A DNA stretch of 64,000 bases, taken from contig JAGBFR010000033.1 of assembly GCA_017936375.1 (NCBI GenBank), positions 30,956-94,955 of the forward strand, written 5' to 3'. The notes beneath the pieces are model-generated. The model saw nothing but the letters and a program-made list of their open reading frames with translations. It ran no database searches and was not told the DNA's origin. Source of the stretch: Clostridia bacterium. GTDB taxonomy: Bacteria > Bacillota > Clostridia > Christensenellales > Aristaeellaceae. The position numbers and the translations under genes were made by a program. Positions 24,751 through 33,778 of this stretch are shown piece by piece (position 1 is the stretch's first letter; each line of letters starts with the position of its first letter).

Positions 24751-26211
24751 TTACTTGAGCAGCTTGCGGTCGGTCTTGCCGTTATAGGTCTTGGGAATCG
24801 AATCGACAAAGGCGACGGTCTTGGGGATCTTGAAGGCCTCCAGATACTCGCCCATGAAGCGCTTGAGGTCGTTGACGTCGATCTCGCAGCCGTTGTCCGG
24901 GACGATGTTCAGCTTGGGAATCGCGCCGCCCATCCTGTCCTGCACGGCAAAGCAGGCGCAGTCGGCAATGCCCGGATAGCGCAGCACCACGGCCTCTACC
25001 TCGGTCGGCGCAATCTTGAGGCCGCCGATGTTGATGACGTCGTCCCTGCGGCCGATGACATAGAGGAAGCCCTCGTCATCCACATAGCCCAGGTCATTGG
25101 TATAGACGACGCCGTCGCGCAGGGACTTGGCGGTCAATTCCGGCTCGTTGTAGTAGCCCACCATGTTCATGCTGCCCCTGACGGCAATCAGACCCGGGTT
25201 GTCCGCAGTCGCCTTGACCTCGTTGCCGTCGTCGTCGACGATGAGGATCTCGGCGTTGACATTCGGCTTGCCCGCGCAGTTGAGCTTGCCCATGTGCTCC
25301 GCATAATTGAACAGGCAGGAGCAGCCCGCCTCGGAGGAGCCATAGCCGTAGTAAAGGCGGGTATTGGGCAGCAGGGCGCACAGGCGCTCCTTATCCGCCT
25401 CCGGGAAGGCGGCGGAACCGGTGTGGATGTGATCCAGCTGATCGGCGTACTTGGCCAGCTCCTTGGCCGCCAGCAGCAGCAGCATGCGCACGGCGGACGG
25501 CGGAAGGATGACCGAGGTCACGCCGTATTCCTTGATATAGCGGAAGAAACGGCGGATATCCGTCAGGCCGTCGATGAGCACGACGGTCGTACCGGTGAGC
25601 ATGGAGACATAGACCTTGCGGATCGCGCCGGCATGGTTGAGCGGCGTGGGCACGAGGTAAATGTTTTCCGAATTAATGCGCGCGGCATAGCGGACATTCT
25701 CCGAGACGGCGACGATCGCCCTGTGCGGGAGCATGACGCCCTTGGACTTGCCGGTGGTGCCGGTGGTATACAGGATGTCGCAGAGCATTTCGGAGGTCGG
25801 CAGGCTGAAGCGCAGGCCCTCGCGGTAATGCTCATTGGCGATCGCGCGGACTTTTGCGGAATCCACGGAGACAAAATCGCCCTTCGGCTCAAGATCGGAG
25901 ATCACCATGCTCGCCTCAAGCGTCGCAGCGACGTCCTCAAGGCCCTTGACACCGATGGTCTTCTCCAGCGGGATATGGACGTGGCCGCTCAGGTGAATCG
26001 CAAAGCAGGCGACGACAAACCAGATGTCCTGATCGACCTTGACGACGATCTTGGACTGGGGCGCAAAGCCGAAGCTGCGGATATACTCCGCCGCGCCCTG
26101 CACCTCGCGCCAGAGCTCGGCATAGGTGAGCTTGACGTCATTGGCAATAACAGCAACCTTGTCAGGCATCGCAGAAGCATTTGCCCGGACATAAGCTACA
26201 ATAGATTCCAT
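24751..26211 (-). CDS. Acyl-AMP ligase of the ANL superfamily (DltA-like position)
   Basis: 486 residues, cytosolic. ANL motifs: YTTGTTGKSKGV at about 149-160 (P-loop), YYGYGSSEAG near 301-310, TNDLGYVDDEGFLYVIGRRDD near 375-395, and NGKTDRK near the C-terminus with the adenylation lysine. It would activate a carboxylic or amino acid with ATP and load the carrier protein encoded 50 bases downstream. The length is close to DltA (about 500), but specificity for D-alanine cannot be assumed. First gene of the operon; a weak promoter (TATAAT at 26314-26319, minus strand) lies 103 bases upstream. Confidence 0.88.
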   Translation of the reverse strand: MESIVAYVRANASAMPDKVAVIANDVKLTYAELWREVQGAAEYIRSFGFAPQSKIVVKVDQDIWFVVACFAIHLSGHVHIPLEKTIGVKGLEDVAATLEASMVISDLEPKGDFVSVDSAKVRAIANEHYREGLRFSLPTSEMLCDILYTTGTTGKSKGVMLPHRAIVAVSENVRYAARINSENIYLVPTPLNHAGAIRKVYVSMLTGTTVVLIDGLTDIRRFFRYIKEYGVTSVILPPSAVRMLLLLAAKELAKYADQLDHIHTGSAAFPEADKERLCALLPNTRLYYGYGSSEAGCSCLFNYAEHMGKLNCAGKPNVNAEILIVDDDGNEVKATADNPGLIAVRGSMNMVGYYNEPELTAKSLRDGVVYTNDLGYVDDEGFLYVIGRRDDVINIGGLKIAPTEVEAVVLRYPGIADCACFAVQDRMGGAIPKLNIVPDNGCEIDVNDLKRFMGEYLEAFKIPKTVAFVDSIPKTYNGKTDRKLLK

Positions 26212-26634
26212 GTGTCGTATCCTCCATTCAGGAAATAACAGGGAACGCGCCCGCCTGACGGCTGCGCGCCATGTACGCCTGATCCATCAGGTAAAAACTG
26301 CATAATTGTATTCATTATACTCAGCACATAAAATGAATCGTTTGATTATATCATTCACCTGCCGCCGATGTCAAGCACGCAGGCGACGGCATCCGCAAAA
26401 AACAGCCGCCCCTTCCGGAGGCTTTTCCATCTGTTCCCTACTTTTCGCCTGCAGGACGCTTATGATTGATGTGCATCCAGCCTCTGCAGTATTCTAATGT
26501 GAACTCTTTGTTTACAATGTTTAATAATTAGCAGGACAAATCTCTATTGAAATTCCTGCCATTGAGGGGTATAATTGAGTAAGGTATATGAACCTCGTTT
26601 TTTCTTGAAAACCAATTGATGAGGAGTGCAGACC
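26212..26634. other. 423-base divergent intergenic region
   Basis: No gene is seen. It holds a TATAAT for the leftward Dlt-like operon (26314-26319) with only a weak -35, and the promoter at 26547-26575 for the rightward surface-protein gene. The stretch between about 26490 and 26560 is AT-rich. Confidence 0.6.
26547..26575 (+). promoter_or_regulatory. Promoter of the Ig-like/LRR surface protein gene
   Basis: TTGAAA (26547-26552), 17 bases, TATAAT (26570-26575), 60 bases before the start. Confidence 0.8.
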
Positions 26635-29202
26635 ATGTCAAGATTCACGAAAAGCTGCGCAGCGCTCGTGCTGTGCCTCGTTCTGACGTTCAGCCTGTGC
26701 GCGAGCGCGCTGGCCGCCGTCAAGATCACCTCCCAGCCGAAGGATAAGACCGGCGAGTACGGCGAGACCGTCAAGACCGCCGTCAAGGCCGAAGGCAGCG
26801 GGCTGAAGTACACCTGGTACATCAAGAATGCCGGCTCGGAAAAGTGGAGCAAGAGCTCCATCACCTCCCGCGCCTATTCTGTGAAGATGACCGAGAAGAG
26901 CGACGGCCGCCAGGTTTACTGCGTGGTCAAGGATTCTTCCGGCAGCAAAAAGAAGTCCGAAATCGCCACCCTTACCCTCGAGCGCAAGGATCTCGAACTG
27001 ACCGCTCAGCCGCAGGATGTCTCCGTCGCCCCGGATGCGAAGGCTACAGTTTCCGTCTCCGCCACCGGCGACGGCCTGACCTATGCCTGGTACTCCAAGG
27101 ATGGCGACGCCGACTTTGTCAAGAGCAAGGTCACCAAGTCCTCCTACTCCGTCACCATGACCGAAGCGCGTGACGGCAAGCAGGTCTACTGCGTGATCAC
27201 CGACGCCTATGGCAACAGCGTCACCTCCAACACCGTCACCATGAAGATGGTCAAGACCTATGCGGCGATCACCACCCAGCCGCAGGACGTCCATGCCAAG
27301 CCCGAGAAGACCGCGAAGGTTTCTATCGAGGCCATCGGCGACGGCCTGACCTACACCTGGTACACCAAGGACGCCGGCCAGACCGAGTGGGCTAAGAGCA
27401 AGATCACCAAGTCTTCCTATTCCGTCACCATGAACGATGCTCGCCACGAGCGTCAGGTCAAGTGCGTGATCAAGGACCGTTACGGCAACGAGGTTGAGTC
27501 CGAAGTCGCTACCATGTATCAGGACAAGGTGGTTGCCGCGTTCGTCAAGCAGCCGGAGGCTGTGACCGTCGCCGAAGGCGAGAAGGCCACCATCTCTGTC
27601 GAGGCTGTCGGCGACGGCCTGACCTACACCTGGTACACCAAGGACCTGGGCGCCTCCAAGTATGTCAAGAGCTCCGTCACCAAGTCCTCTTACTCCGTCA
27701 CCATGAATGAAGCGCGCCATAAGCGCCTTGTCTACTGCGTGATCAAGGACGCCTACGGCAACAAGGTCACCTCTGCCAAGGTCCGCATGCGCATGATCGT
27801 TCCGGAGATCGAGATCGTCACCCAGCCGCAGAACGTCCTCGTCGCCCCGGGCGCGAAGGCCACCATCTCTGTGGAAGCCACCGGCAAGGATCTCACCTAC
27901 ACTTGGTACACCAAGGATGCCGGCGCGACCGAGTTCGTCAAGAGCTCCGTCACCAAGTCCTCCTACTCCGTCACCATGAACGCCTCGCGCCATGGTCGCG
28001 AGGTCTACTGCGTGATCAAGGACAAGTACGGCGAGAAGCTCCAGACCGAAACCGCCAAGATGGAAATGGTCATCACCCCGCTGGAGATCACCGCGCAGCC
28101 GCAGAGCGTCGTCGTCGCTGAGGGCGAAGAGGCGAAGGTGACTGTCGAGGCGAACGGCGACGGCCTGACCTACAAGTGGTATTATGCCGCCGCCGGCTCC
28201 TCCAACTTCACCTACACCAAGTCCTTCACCGGCAACAGCTATTTCGTCGAGATGACCGAAGCCCGCAGCGGCCGTCAGGTCTACTGCGTGATCACCGATG
28301 ATTACGGCGAGTCCGTAACCACCGAGATCGCCACCCTCTCCATGAAGGGCGCGCTGGCCATCACCAAGGATCTGACTGCTGAGACCTACATCGAGGAAGG
28401 TGCTGTCATCTCCCTGAATATCGAAGCCACCGGCGACGAGCTGACCTATCAGTGGTACACCAAGCTGCCGGGCGCTGCGGAATTCACCGCCTCCTCCACG
28501 ACCGATACCTACACCCTGAATGCTGCCGGCACCGAGATGGCCGGCCTGCAGGCCTACTGCGTGGTGACCGACGCCTACGGCGCGACCGTCACCTCCAAGA
28601 CCACAACCATCAAGTACAAGGCTCCGCTGGCCATCACCACCCAGCCGCTGAGCGTCGCCGTTCTCGATGGCGAAGTTGCGATCGTGACCTTCGAGGCGAC
28701 CGGCGACGGCCTGACCTACGAGTGGTACTTCGCTGCTCCGGGCTCCACCGAGTTCAAGAAGACCACCTCCTTCACCTCCAACGAGTATTCCGTTGCGATG
28801 AACGAGGATCGCGACGGCCGTCAGATCTACTGCGTGGTCACCGACATGTACGGCGCCTCCGTGCAGACCGAGACCGTCACCCTGAGCCTCAAGCCGCCGG
28901 TCGAGTACACCATCGTCGACGGCAAGGCGACCATCACCGCTTACATCGGCAGCGAGACCACGCTGACCATCCCGTCCGTGCTCGAGGGCGCGACGGTGAC
29001 CGCCATCGCGGACAACGCTTTCAAGAGCAACACCACGCTCACCAGCGTTACCCTGCCGAAGACCGTAACCAGCATCGGCGCCTCCGCCTTCGAGGGCTGC
29101 TCCGCGCTGAAGACCGTCACCCTCTCCGACAATGTCTCCACCATCGGCCGTGCGGCGTTCAAGAACTGCACCAGCCTGGAGACCATGAAGATCAGCAACT
29201 GA
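26635..29202 (+). CDS. Secreted repeat protein: eight Ig-like repeats plus BspA-type LRR
   Basis: 855 residues from the ATG at 26635 (GAGGAG eight bases upstream). A signal peptide ends near residue 27 (cleavage after ALA). About eight tandem repeats of 85-95 residues follow, each with the pattern ITxQPQxVxVAxGxxAxxxVEAxGDGLTYxWY, then S-Y-S-V-x-M and R-Q-V-Y-C-V-I-x-D-x-Y-G. The strands and the Tyr-x-Cys suggest immunoglobulin-like folds. The last 90 residues are leucine-rich repeats of the LRR_5/BspA type (AFEGCSALKTVTLSDNV). No sortase motif or lipobox is seen, so attachment is unknown. Such proteins act in adhesion. Repeat DNA is similar enough for recombination. Confidence 0.88.
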   Translation: MSRFTKSCAALVLCLVLTFSLCASALAAVKITSQPKDKTGEYGETVKTAVKAEGSGLKYTWYIKNAGSEKWSKSSITSRAYSVKMTEKSDGRQVYCVVKDSSGSKKKSEIATLTLERKDLELTAQPQDVSVAPDAKATVSVSATGDGLTYAWYSKDGDADFVKSKVTKSSYSVTMTEARDGKQVYCVITDAYGNSVTSNTVTMKMVKTYAAITTQPQDVHAKPEKTAKVSIEAIGDGLTYTWYTKDAGQTEWAKSKITKSSYSVTMNDARHERQVKCVIKDRYGNEVESEVATMYQDKVVAAFVKQPEAVTVAEGEKATISVEAVGDGLTYTWYTKDLGASKYVKSSVTKSSYSVTMNEARHKRLVYCVIKDAYGNKVTSAKVRMRMIVPEIEIVTQPQNVLVAPGAKATISVEATGKDLTYTWYTKDAGATEFVKSSVTKSSYSVTMNASRHGREVYCVIKDKYGEKLQTETAKMEMVITPLEITAQPQSVVVAEGEEAKVTVEANGDGLTYKWYYAAAGSSNFTYTKSFTGNSYFVEMTEARSGRQVYCVITDDYGESVTTEIATLSMKGALAITKDLTAETYIEEGAVISLNIEATGDELTYQWYTKLPGAAEFTASSTTDTYTLNAAGTEMAGLQAYCVVTDAYGATVTSKTTTIKYKAPLAITTQPLSVAVLDGEVAIVTFEATGDGLTYEWYFAAPGSTEFKKTTSFTSNEYSVAMNEDRDGRQIYCVVTDMYGASVQTETVTLSLKPPVEYTIVDGKATITAYIGSETTLTIPSVLEGATVTAIADNAFKSNTTLTSVTLPKTVTSIGASAFEGCSALKTVTLSDNVSTIGRAAFKNCTSLETMKISN

Positions 29203-29238
29203 TCTTCTGAAGCGATTACCAAGCACTCATCATTTTCA

Positions 29239-29268
29239 GCCCGCTGGTTCAACCCGGCGGGCTCTTCT
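29239..29268 (+). terminator. Terminator after the Ig-like/LRR gene
   Basis: GCCCGC...GCGGGC hairpin followed by TCTTCT, 37 bases past the stop. Confidence 0.6.
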
Positions 29269-29306
29269 GATCCCCTTTGCCCACGATTCTCTGCGGGCAC
29301 AGAAAA

Positions 29307-29341
29307 GGGAGCTGCCATATCCCGGCAGCTCCCTTTTTTCT
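29307..29341. terminator. Bidirectional terminator
   Basis: GGGAGCTGCC pairs with GGCAGCTCCC around a 7-base loop, with TTTTTTCT rightward and TTTTCTG leftward. It closes both the rightward surface-protein gene and the leftward LRR remnant. Confidence 0.85.
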
Positions 29342-29391
29342 ATTCTCTGTACGCTCGGTATCAGATTGCCCTGCGTCCGATCATTCTCGGC

Positions 29392-29668
29392 TTATTCCAC
29401 CAGGCGGCGGAATTCGTAGCCCTGAGCTTCTGCGAACTCGTAGGCGGTGCTCGCCTCCGGGGCAACGATCAGAAGCTCCTGACAGCCGCTAAACGCTTCC
29501 TCGTCGATGCTTACATCCTCCGAAGCGATGACTACCTTCACCAGATTCGCGCAGTCCTCAAACGCGCCTGCCGCGATCTCCTTCACGTTCTCCGGAATGT
29601 ACACGCTCTCCAGCGCAGCCACACAGCAGCAGGCAAATAAACAGCACCGCCGCCCATATCCTTTTCAT
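29392..29668 (-). pseudogene. Frameshifted remnant of a secreted BspA-like LRR protein
   Basis: A plausible signal peptide starts at the ATG at 29668 (AGGAG upstream): MKRIWAAVLFICLLLCGC. That frame then leaves the LRR frame by one base. The LRR frame (from about 29622) reads ALESVYIPENVKEIAAGAF, then NLVKVVIASEDVSIDEEAF, and closes with a typical capping segment. The two parts fit together if one base is gained or lost near 29620-29630. The likely reading is a decayed or internally deleted LRR gene; a sequencing indel would restore a small secreted protein of about 92 residues. Confidence 0.6.
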
Positions 29669-29761
29669 CCGTTCATCATCCTTTCTCCTGCAAAAACCCC
29701 TCGCTTCCTTTATTGTATCACGCCGGCAAGCTAATCACAAGCGTACGGCAGCCGCAGCAAG

Positions 29762-29803
29762 CAAAAAGCAGCCCTGCTCCGGATAAACCGGAACAGGGCT
29801 GCC
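29762..29803 (-). terminator. Terminator of the large LRR/Big-like protein gene
   Basis: GGCAGCCCTGTTCCGG pairs with CCGGAGCAGGGCTGC (one G-U) and is followed leftward by TTTTTGC. Confidence 0.9.
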
Positions 29804-29838
29804 TTGCTTATTCAGATTTCACGCACAGCGGGGAGCTT

Positions 29839-32800
29839 TTATTGCTTCAGATTGAGCCAGAAGCTATCAAACTCATAATCGCCGCCGCTGCTCTGATAGC
29901 CCACGCAGAACGAATCGCCATCGAAGTCCGCCGGAAGCTGATAGCTCAGCGTCGCAACAGGCGCATCCTGCGTCAGCACGCCGGTCACCAGCGCCGTAGA
30001 TTCATCCCAATCACTGAAGATGGCAATCTGCCTTCCGCCGCCGAGCTTCGCCGGGTTATAGCAGGTGAAGGTAACCTGAAGCGTTTCGCCGGCAGCAAGC
30101 TCGTCCGGATACGTCATTCCAACAATAACGTCGTTCGCTTCACCAAGCGGTACCAGCTCATAATCGATACTGCTGCGCGCCTCATCGATGGTAAAGGGGC
30201 AATAGGCAGACTCGTTATCCGACAGGATGAAGCGGAAGTAGCGGCCATCCAGCTCAGCCATCTTCATCCAGACGTTAGCGTCATACCAGTAGGTAGTCAT
30301 CTTATTCGAGCTGAGCGCACAGTAGAGCGTGTCATAGCCCAGACCACCCTCGACAGCATCGAAGAGCACATTCTTGTTTTCATCCAGAATCTGGACATTG
30401 ACCCTCGGTTCCACAGCGTGCGCCGGGATCTCCATCAGGTCGCCAATGATGCCAACGCCCAGGTCGCAGGAATTGCGCCACCTAAGCGCCTGGCTCTCCG
30501 CGCTGTAGAGATACAGTTCCGGAACAACCGTACCCTCGGAGTTGAAGACCGTCACCTTGCGGGTGATCGTCTGATGCGCACAGGAAGCCGTGAGCATGCA
30601 GGTGCCCACCTTATTGGCCGTGAACCAGCCCTTCTCATCAAAGCCTGCGACGGTCGGATCGCTGCTGCTCATCGTCACATCGCACGTGTAGCCATCCAGA
30701 TCAAAGAACGTGCTGACCTCATACGAGCTGCCAAGGGACATGCGGTTCGGCGCACCATCAAACTCAAGCTGCGGCTCTGCGATGGTGAACGTATAAGAAG
30801 CGTTCTCAACCTTCTCACCATCGACATACAGAGAGACGGTCTGCTCGCTCAGCGGCTTGTAATCGTCCTCTTCCAGCCTGAACTCCAGGTATTCCTCCAT
30901 CATCCCGGCGTAGAAGGTCGTGGTATCAAGCACCTCTCCCGCAGCATTCTTCAGCTCGACGGTTCTCTTTTCCTCATCGCCGGTACGCCAAACATTGAAG
31001 CCGACCCAGGAGCCAACCGCAAATTCCGCGCTATTCGGGCTGATGCCGTAGCGGACCTCGCCGCGCTCCGGAACACCGGTGACCGGAATCTTCACCGCTT
31101 CATAATCAATGGTGAAATTCGCCTGATCGTCCGTGTATCCCGGGACAATGACCATGGTCTTCAGCGCAAAGCCTTCATCACTCGTCGGCCAGTTGTTCAG
31201 CTCATATACCACGCCCTCGCCGAGCAGCTTCGTCCAGCGGATATTCTTCCAGTCGCTGAAGGTCTCAATGACGTCGCCGTACTTATTCTGGAAGGAAGAG
31301 GTCAGCCTGAAGTATATCCAATCATTGCCGGTGGTGATCGCGTCGCTCAGCTGCACCCTGACCCTGACCGGCTCGCCATAAACGGCGCTCGTCGTCAGCG
31401 GCGTGACCGTCAGCACGGGGAGCTCGCCCTCCGCCTTTTCAAAGACGCTCATGGACAGCCAAACGGTATCCACAATGCCGTAGCTGGTCTCGTAGTAGAC
31501 CTCTATCTCGGTCTCTCCAGCCTTCAGCGCCGTCGCCACACCCTCGCTGTCAACGGTCAGGATGGACGGGTCAAACACATCAAAATAGACATTGTTCCAG
31601 TCCGCACCCTCCGCGATGGTGATCGGCAGCTTGCTGCTCTCGCCGACAGTCATCGTAGCGTTATACACCAGACGGCTGAGGCCGGAGTGGATCATCACGG
31701 AGTAGTAGCCCACCTGCTGCGTGCCGTAGTAGAACGGAACATAGAAGCCTTCGCCCGGAATGACATTGTCGCTGATGGTGAAGGACATGATCGCGCTCTT
31801 CGTATCCGCATTGAAGACGGCGGGCTGCACATTCTCAAGGATGTCATACGCGCCATTCTGGCACAGCGGAACCACCTTCACCGGGCCCGCCGCGGCGTAG
31901 GAAGCCAGCAGCTCCGGCGTGGTGCAGGTGATCTCGATCTCCACCGTATCGCCGGCCGTATAGGTGCCGTAGTTGGAGGAAGCCTTGAAGCCCAGCAGGC
32001 CCAGCTCCTCGGGGTGAATGACCTCCACACGGGCGGTGGACGGCTCAGTCACCTCATATCCGGTCTCGCCGAAGCTGAACTCGACATAACGGTACGGCTG
32101 GCCGACGCGGTCGTCCCAGTACTGCCATTCCGCCCAGATCTTCACATAGGAGCCGGTATTGATATAGCGGTACTCATTAAAGCTGGTGACAAACTGGTTG
32201 TTCTCGTCGTAGAAGCTCAGGGTATACGGAATATCCTCATCCAGATAGAGGGAATCCTCGACGTCGGAATAAATCCGGAAGATCTCAAGATCCTCATCGC
32301 CATGGAGCGCCTGCGCCTTCGGCGCGGCGACATAGAAGACAGGCGCATTCTCAGACGGGACACTGCCCTCCTCATCGCGCACGATGATCTCAAAGGTGTA
32401 GTTCTGGCCTGCGTTGGTGGTCATCGTACCCGTGGTCTTGCCGGCCTTCACACCGGTGATTGTGCCATACTGGTCGATCGTCGCGATCGAGGTGTTCTCC
32501 ACATCAAAGGTGTACGGCATCAGGGACGGGATCTTGCGGTAGTCAATGCTGCTGCTCTCGCCGGCATTAACCGCAAGGCCCGTATCGCACATCGGCTCGA
32601 TCCACAGATACCAGTCGTGCCAGTAGTCGCCGACATTGAACGTGAGCACATAGTCGCGCTCGTTGCCCTCGTCATCATAGAACTTCCAGCTGGCCGGAAT
32701 ACGGATCTCCTTGCTCAGCGTGGTATTGGTCTTGCTGATCTCGCCCAGCGTAACGACCGTACCGGCCGGGGTCGTCAAAGTGACTTTCTCCGCTTTCTCG

Positions 32801-33579
32801 ATCTTGTCCGGATTGCGCAGGGTCACGACAGCCAGCACCTTGCCGCCCGGATAGGCATTGCCATAGACGCTGAAGTCGCAGTAATCATACGCATCGCTGC
32901 CCGTGAGCTTGATCTCGACGGAATGCTTTTCACCGGGGCCAAAGCCATTCTGATCCGTGATCTCGATGAGCACCTTCGTCGCGCCGGCGCACTGGAAACT
33001 CATCTCCCAGGTCTCGTCGAGATCGCCGATACGCCACGCGTCGGTCATGAGCACTTCGCCGTCAGCATTCAGATAGAAGATCGAGATATACACGCGATCA
33101 TCCTTGGCGAATGCCTTGCCGTCATCCCTGGTGAACGTCAGGCCGACAACGCCGGTGCCCATGGCGGCGCTGGTCTTATTCGCACTGACGCTGACCGGAA
33201 TACCAGCACTGGGCAGCGCAACGGACTGCACCTCAAAGTCGATGCCGTTCTCGGCGCAGTAGGTCATGGCATAGCTGCCCGCCTTGACCGTCGCCTTCAC
33301 ATTGGGGCTGTCCGCAAAGGCGTCGTCCGCAATGCTCGTGATCGAGCGCGGCAGATTGATGCTGGTCAGCGAGCTGCCCGCAAACGCCTGGCTGCCGATT
33401 GACTTGACGCCGTCCGGTACGACAACCCGATCCAGCGCCGCAGAGCCGTAAAAGGCCTGCTCTTCGATCTCGCTGATGCCCGCGGGGAGCTTCAGCGTCG
33501 CTGCCTGCGCGCCGGCGGCCATGCTGACCAGCAGCATGAGCATCAGCGCGAGGGCAATGCTTCTCTTCATCATGTTCAT
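29839..33579 (-). CDS. Large secreted surface protein: LRR_5 plus Big-like domains
   Basis: 1246 residues; ATG at 33579 with AGGAGG seven bases upstream. The signal peptide ends near residue 26 (AGAQA). Residues 28-115 are BspA-type leucine-rich repeats (ISEIEEQAFYGSAALDRVVVPDGV). The remainder is a chain of beta-sandwich regions. At least three look like bacterial Ig-like Big_2 domains (for example SIATIDQYGTITGVKAGKTTG, SILTVDSEGVATALKAGETEIEVYY and TVAGFDEKGWFTANKVGTC). No wall-anchoring motif is seen. It lies near another LRR protein and an LRR remnant, suggesting local duplication of surface-protein genes. The function is probably adhesion or matrix binding. Confidence 0.85.
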   Translation of the reverse strand: MNMMKRSIALALMLMLLVSMAAGAQAATLKLPAGISEIEEQAFYGSAALDRVVVPDGVKSIGSQAFAGSSLTSINLPRSITSIADDAFADSPNVKATVKAGSYAMTYCAENGIDFEVQSVALPSAGIPVSVSANKTSAAMGTGVVGLTFTRDDGKAFAKDDRVYISIFYLNADGEVLMTDAWRIGDLDETWEMSFQCAGATKVLIEITDQNGFGPGEKHSVEIKLTGSDAYDYCDFSVYGNAYPGGKVLAVVTLRNPDKIEKAEKVTLTTPAGTVVTLGEISKTNTTLSKEIRIPASWKFYDDEGNERDYVLTFNVGDYWHDWYLWIEPMCDTGLAVNAGESSSIDYRKIPSLMPYTFDVENTSIATIDQYGTITGVKAGKTTGTMTTNAGQNYTFEIIVRDEEGSVPSENAPVFYVAAPKAQALHGDEDLEIFRIYSDVEDSLYLDEDIPYTLSFYDENNQFVTSFNEYRYINTGSYVKIWAEWQYWDDRVGQPYRYVEFSFGETGYEVTEPSTARVEVIHPEELGLLGFKASSNYGTYTAGDTVEIEITCTTPELLASYAAAGPVKVVPLCQNGAYDILENVQPAVFNADTKSAIMSFTISDNVIPGEGFYVPFYYGTQQVGYYSVMIHSGLSRLVYNATMTVGESSKLPITIAEGADWNNVYFDVFDPSILTVDSEGVATALKAGETEIEVYYETSYGIVDTVWLSMSVFEKAEGELPVLTVTPLTTSAVYGEPVRVRVQLSDAITTGNDWIYFRLTSSFQNKYGDVIETFSDWKNIRWTKLLGEGVVYELNNWPTSDEGFALKTMVIVPGYTDDQANFTIDYEAVKIPVTGVPERGEVRYGISPNSAEFAVGSWVGFNVWRTGDEEKRTVELKNAAGEVLDTTTFYAGMMEEYLEFRLEEDDYKPLSEQTVSLYVDGEKVENASYTFTIAEPQLEFDGAPNRMSLGSSYEVSTFFDLDGYTCDVTMSSSDPTVAGFDEKGWFTANKVGTCMLTASCAHQTITRKVTVFNSEGTVVPELYLYSAESQALRWRNSCDLGVGIIGDLMEIPAHAVEPRVNVQILDENKNVLFDAVEGGLGYDTLYCALSSNKMTTYWYDANVWMKMAELDGRYFRFILSDNESAYCPFTIDEARSSIDYELVPLGEANDVIVGMTYPDELAAGETLQVTFTCYNPAKLGGGRQIAIFSDWDESTALVTGVLTQDAPVATLSYQLPADFDGDSFCVGYQSSGGDYEFDSFWLNLKQ

Positions 33580-33728
33580 CGTAAGCCTCCTGTATACTGC
33601 AGAATAAGCAGATTACGTCACTTCATATTATACAACAACGAATCGTTAAATGCTGTTAAATCTCAGTAAACCATATTACTATTTCACGAATATACGAAAC
33701 ATTTTGTCCGGTTCTCTGCTCTGAATGC

Positions 33729-33767
33729 AAAAACCGCCTCTTCCCTCATGTTAAAGGGAAAAGGCGG
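33729..33767 (-). terminator. Terminator of the araB-araM operon
   Basis: CCGCCTTTTCCCT pairs with AGGGAAGAGGCGG (with G-U) and is followed leftward by TTTTTG. Confidence 0.9.
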
Positions 33768-33778
33768 CCTGTACACGC

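Noticed and set aside
26638-29226. An 862-codon open frame antisense to the Ig-like repeat protein
   Set aside because: It mirrors the repeats of the real gene, has no ribosome site or recognisable domain, and arises from GC-rich codon bias and repetition.
29713-33402. A 1229-codon open frame antisense to the large LRR protein
   Set aside because: No start signal, low-complexity His/Arg/Ala composition, and the opposite strand has a clear signal peptide, LRR and Big-like domains plus a terminator.
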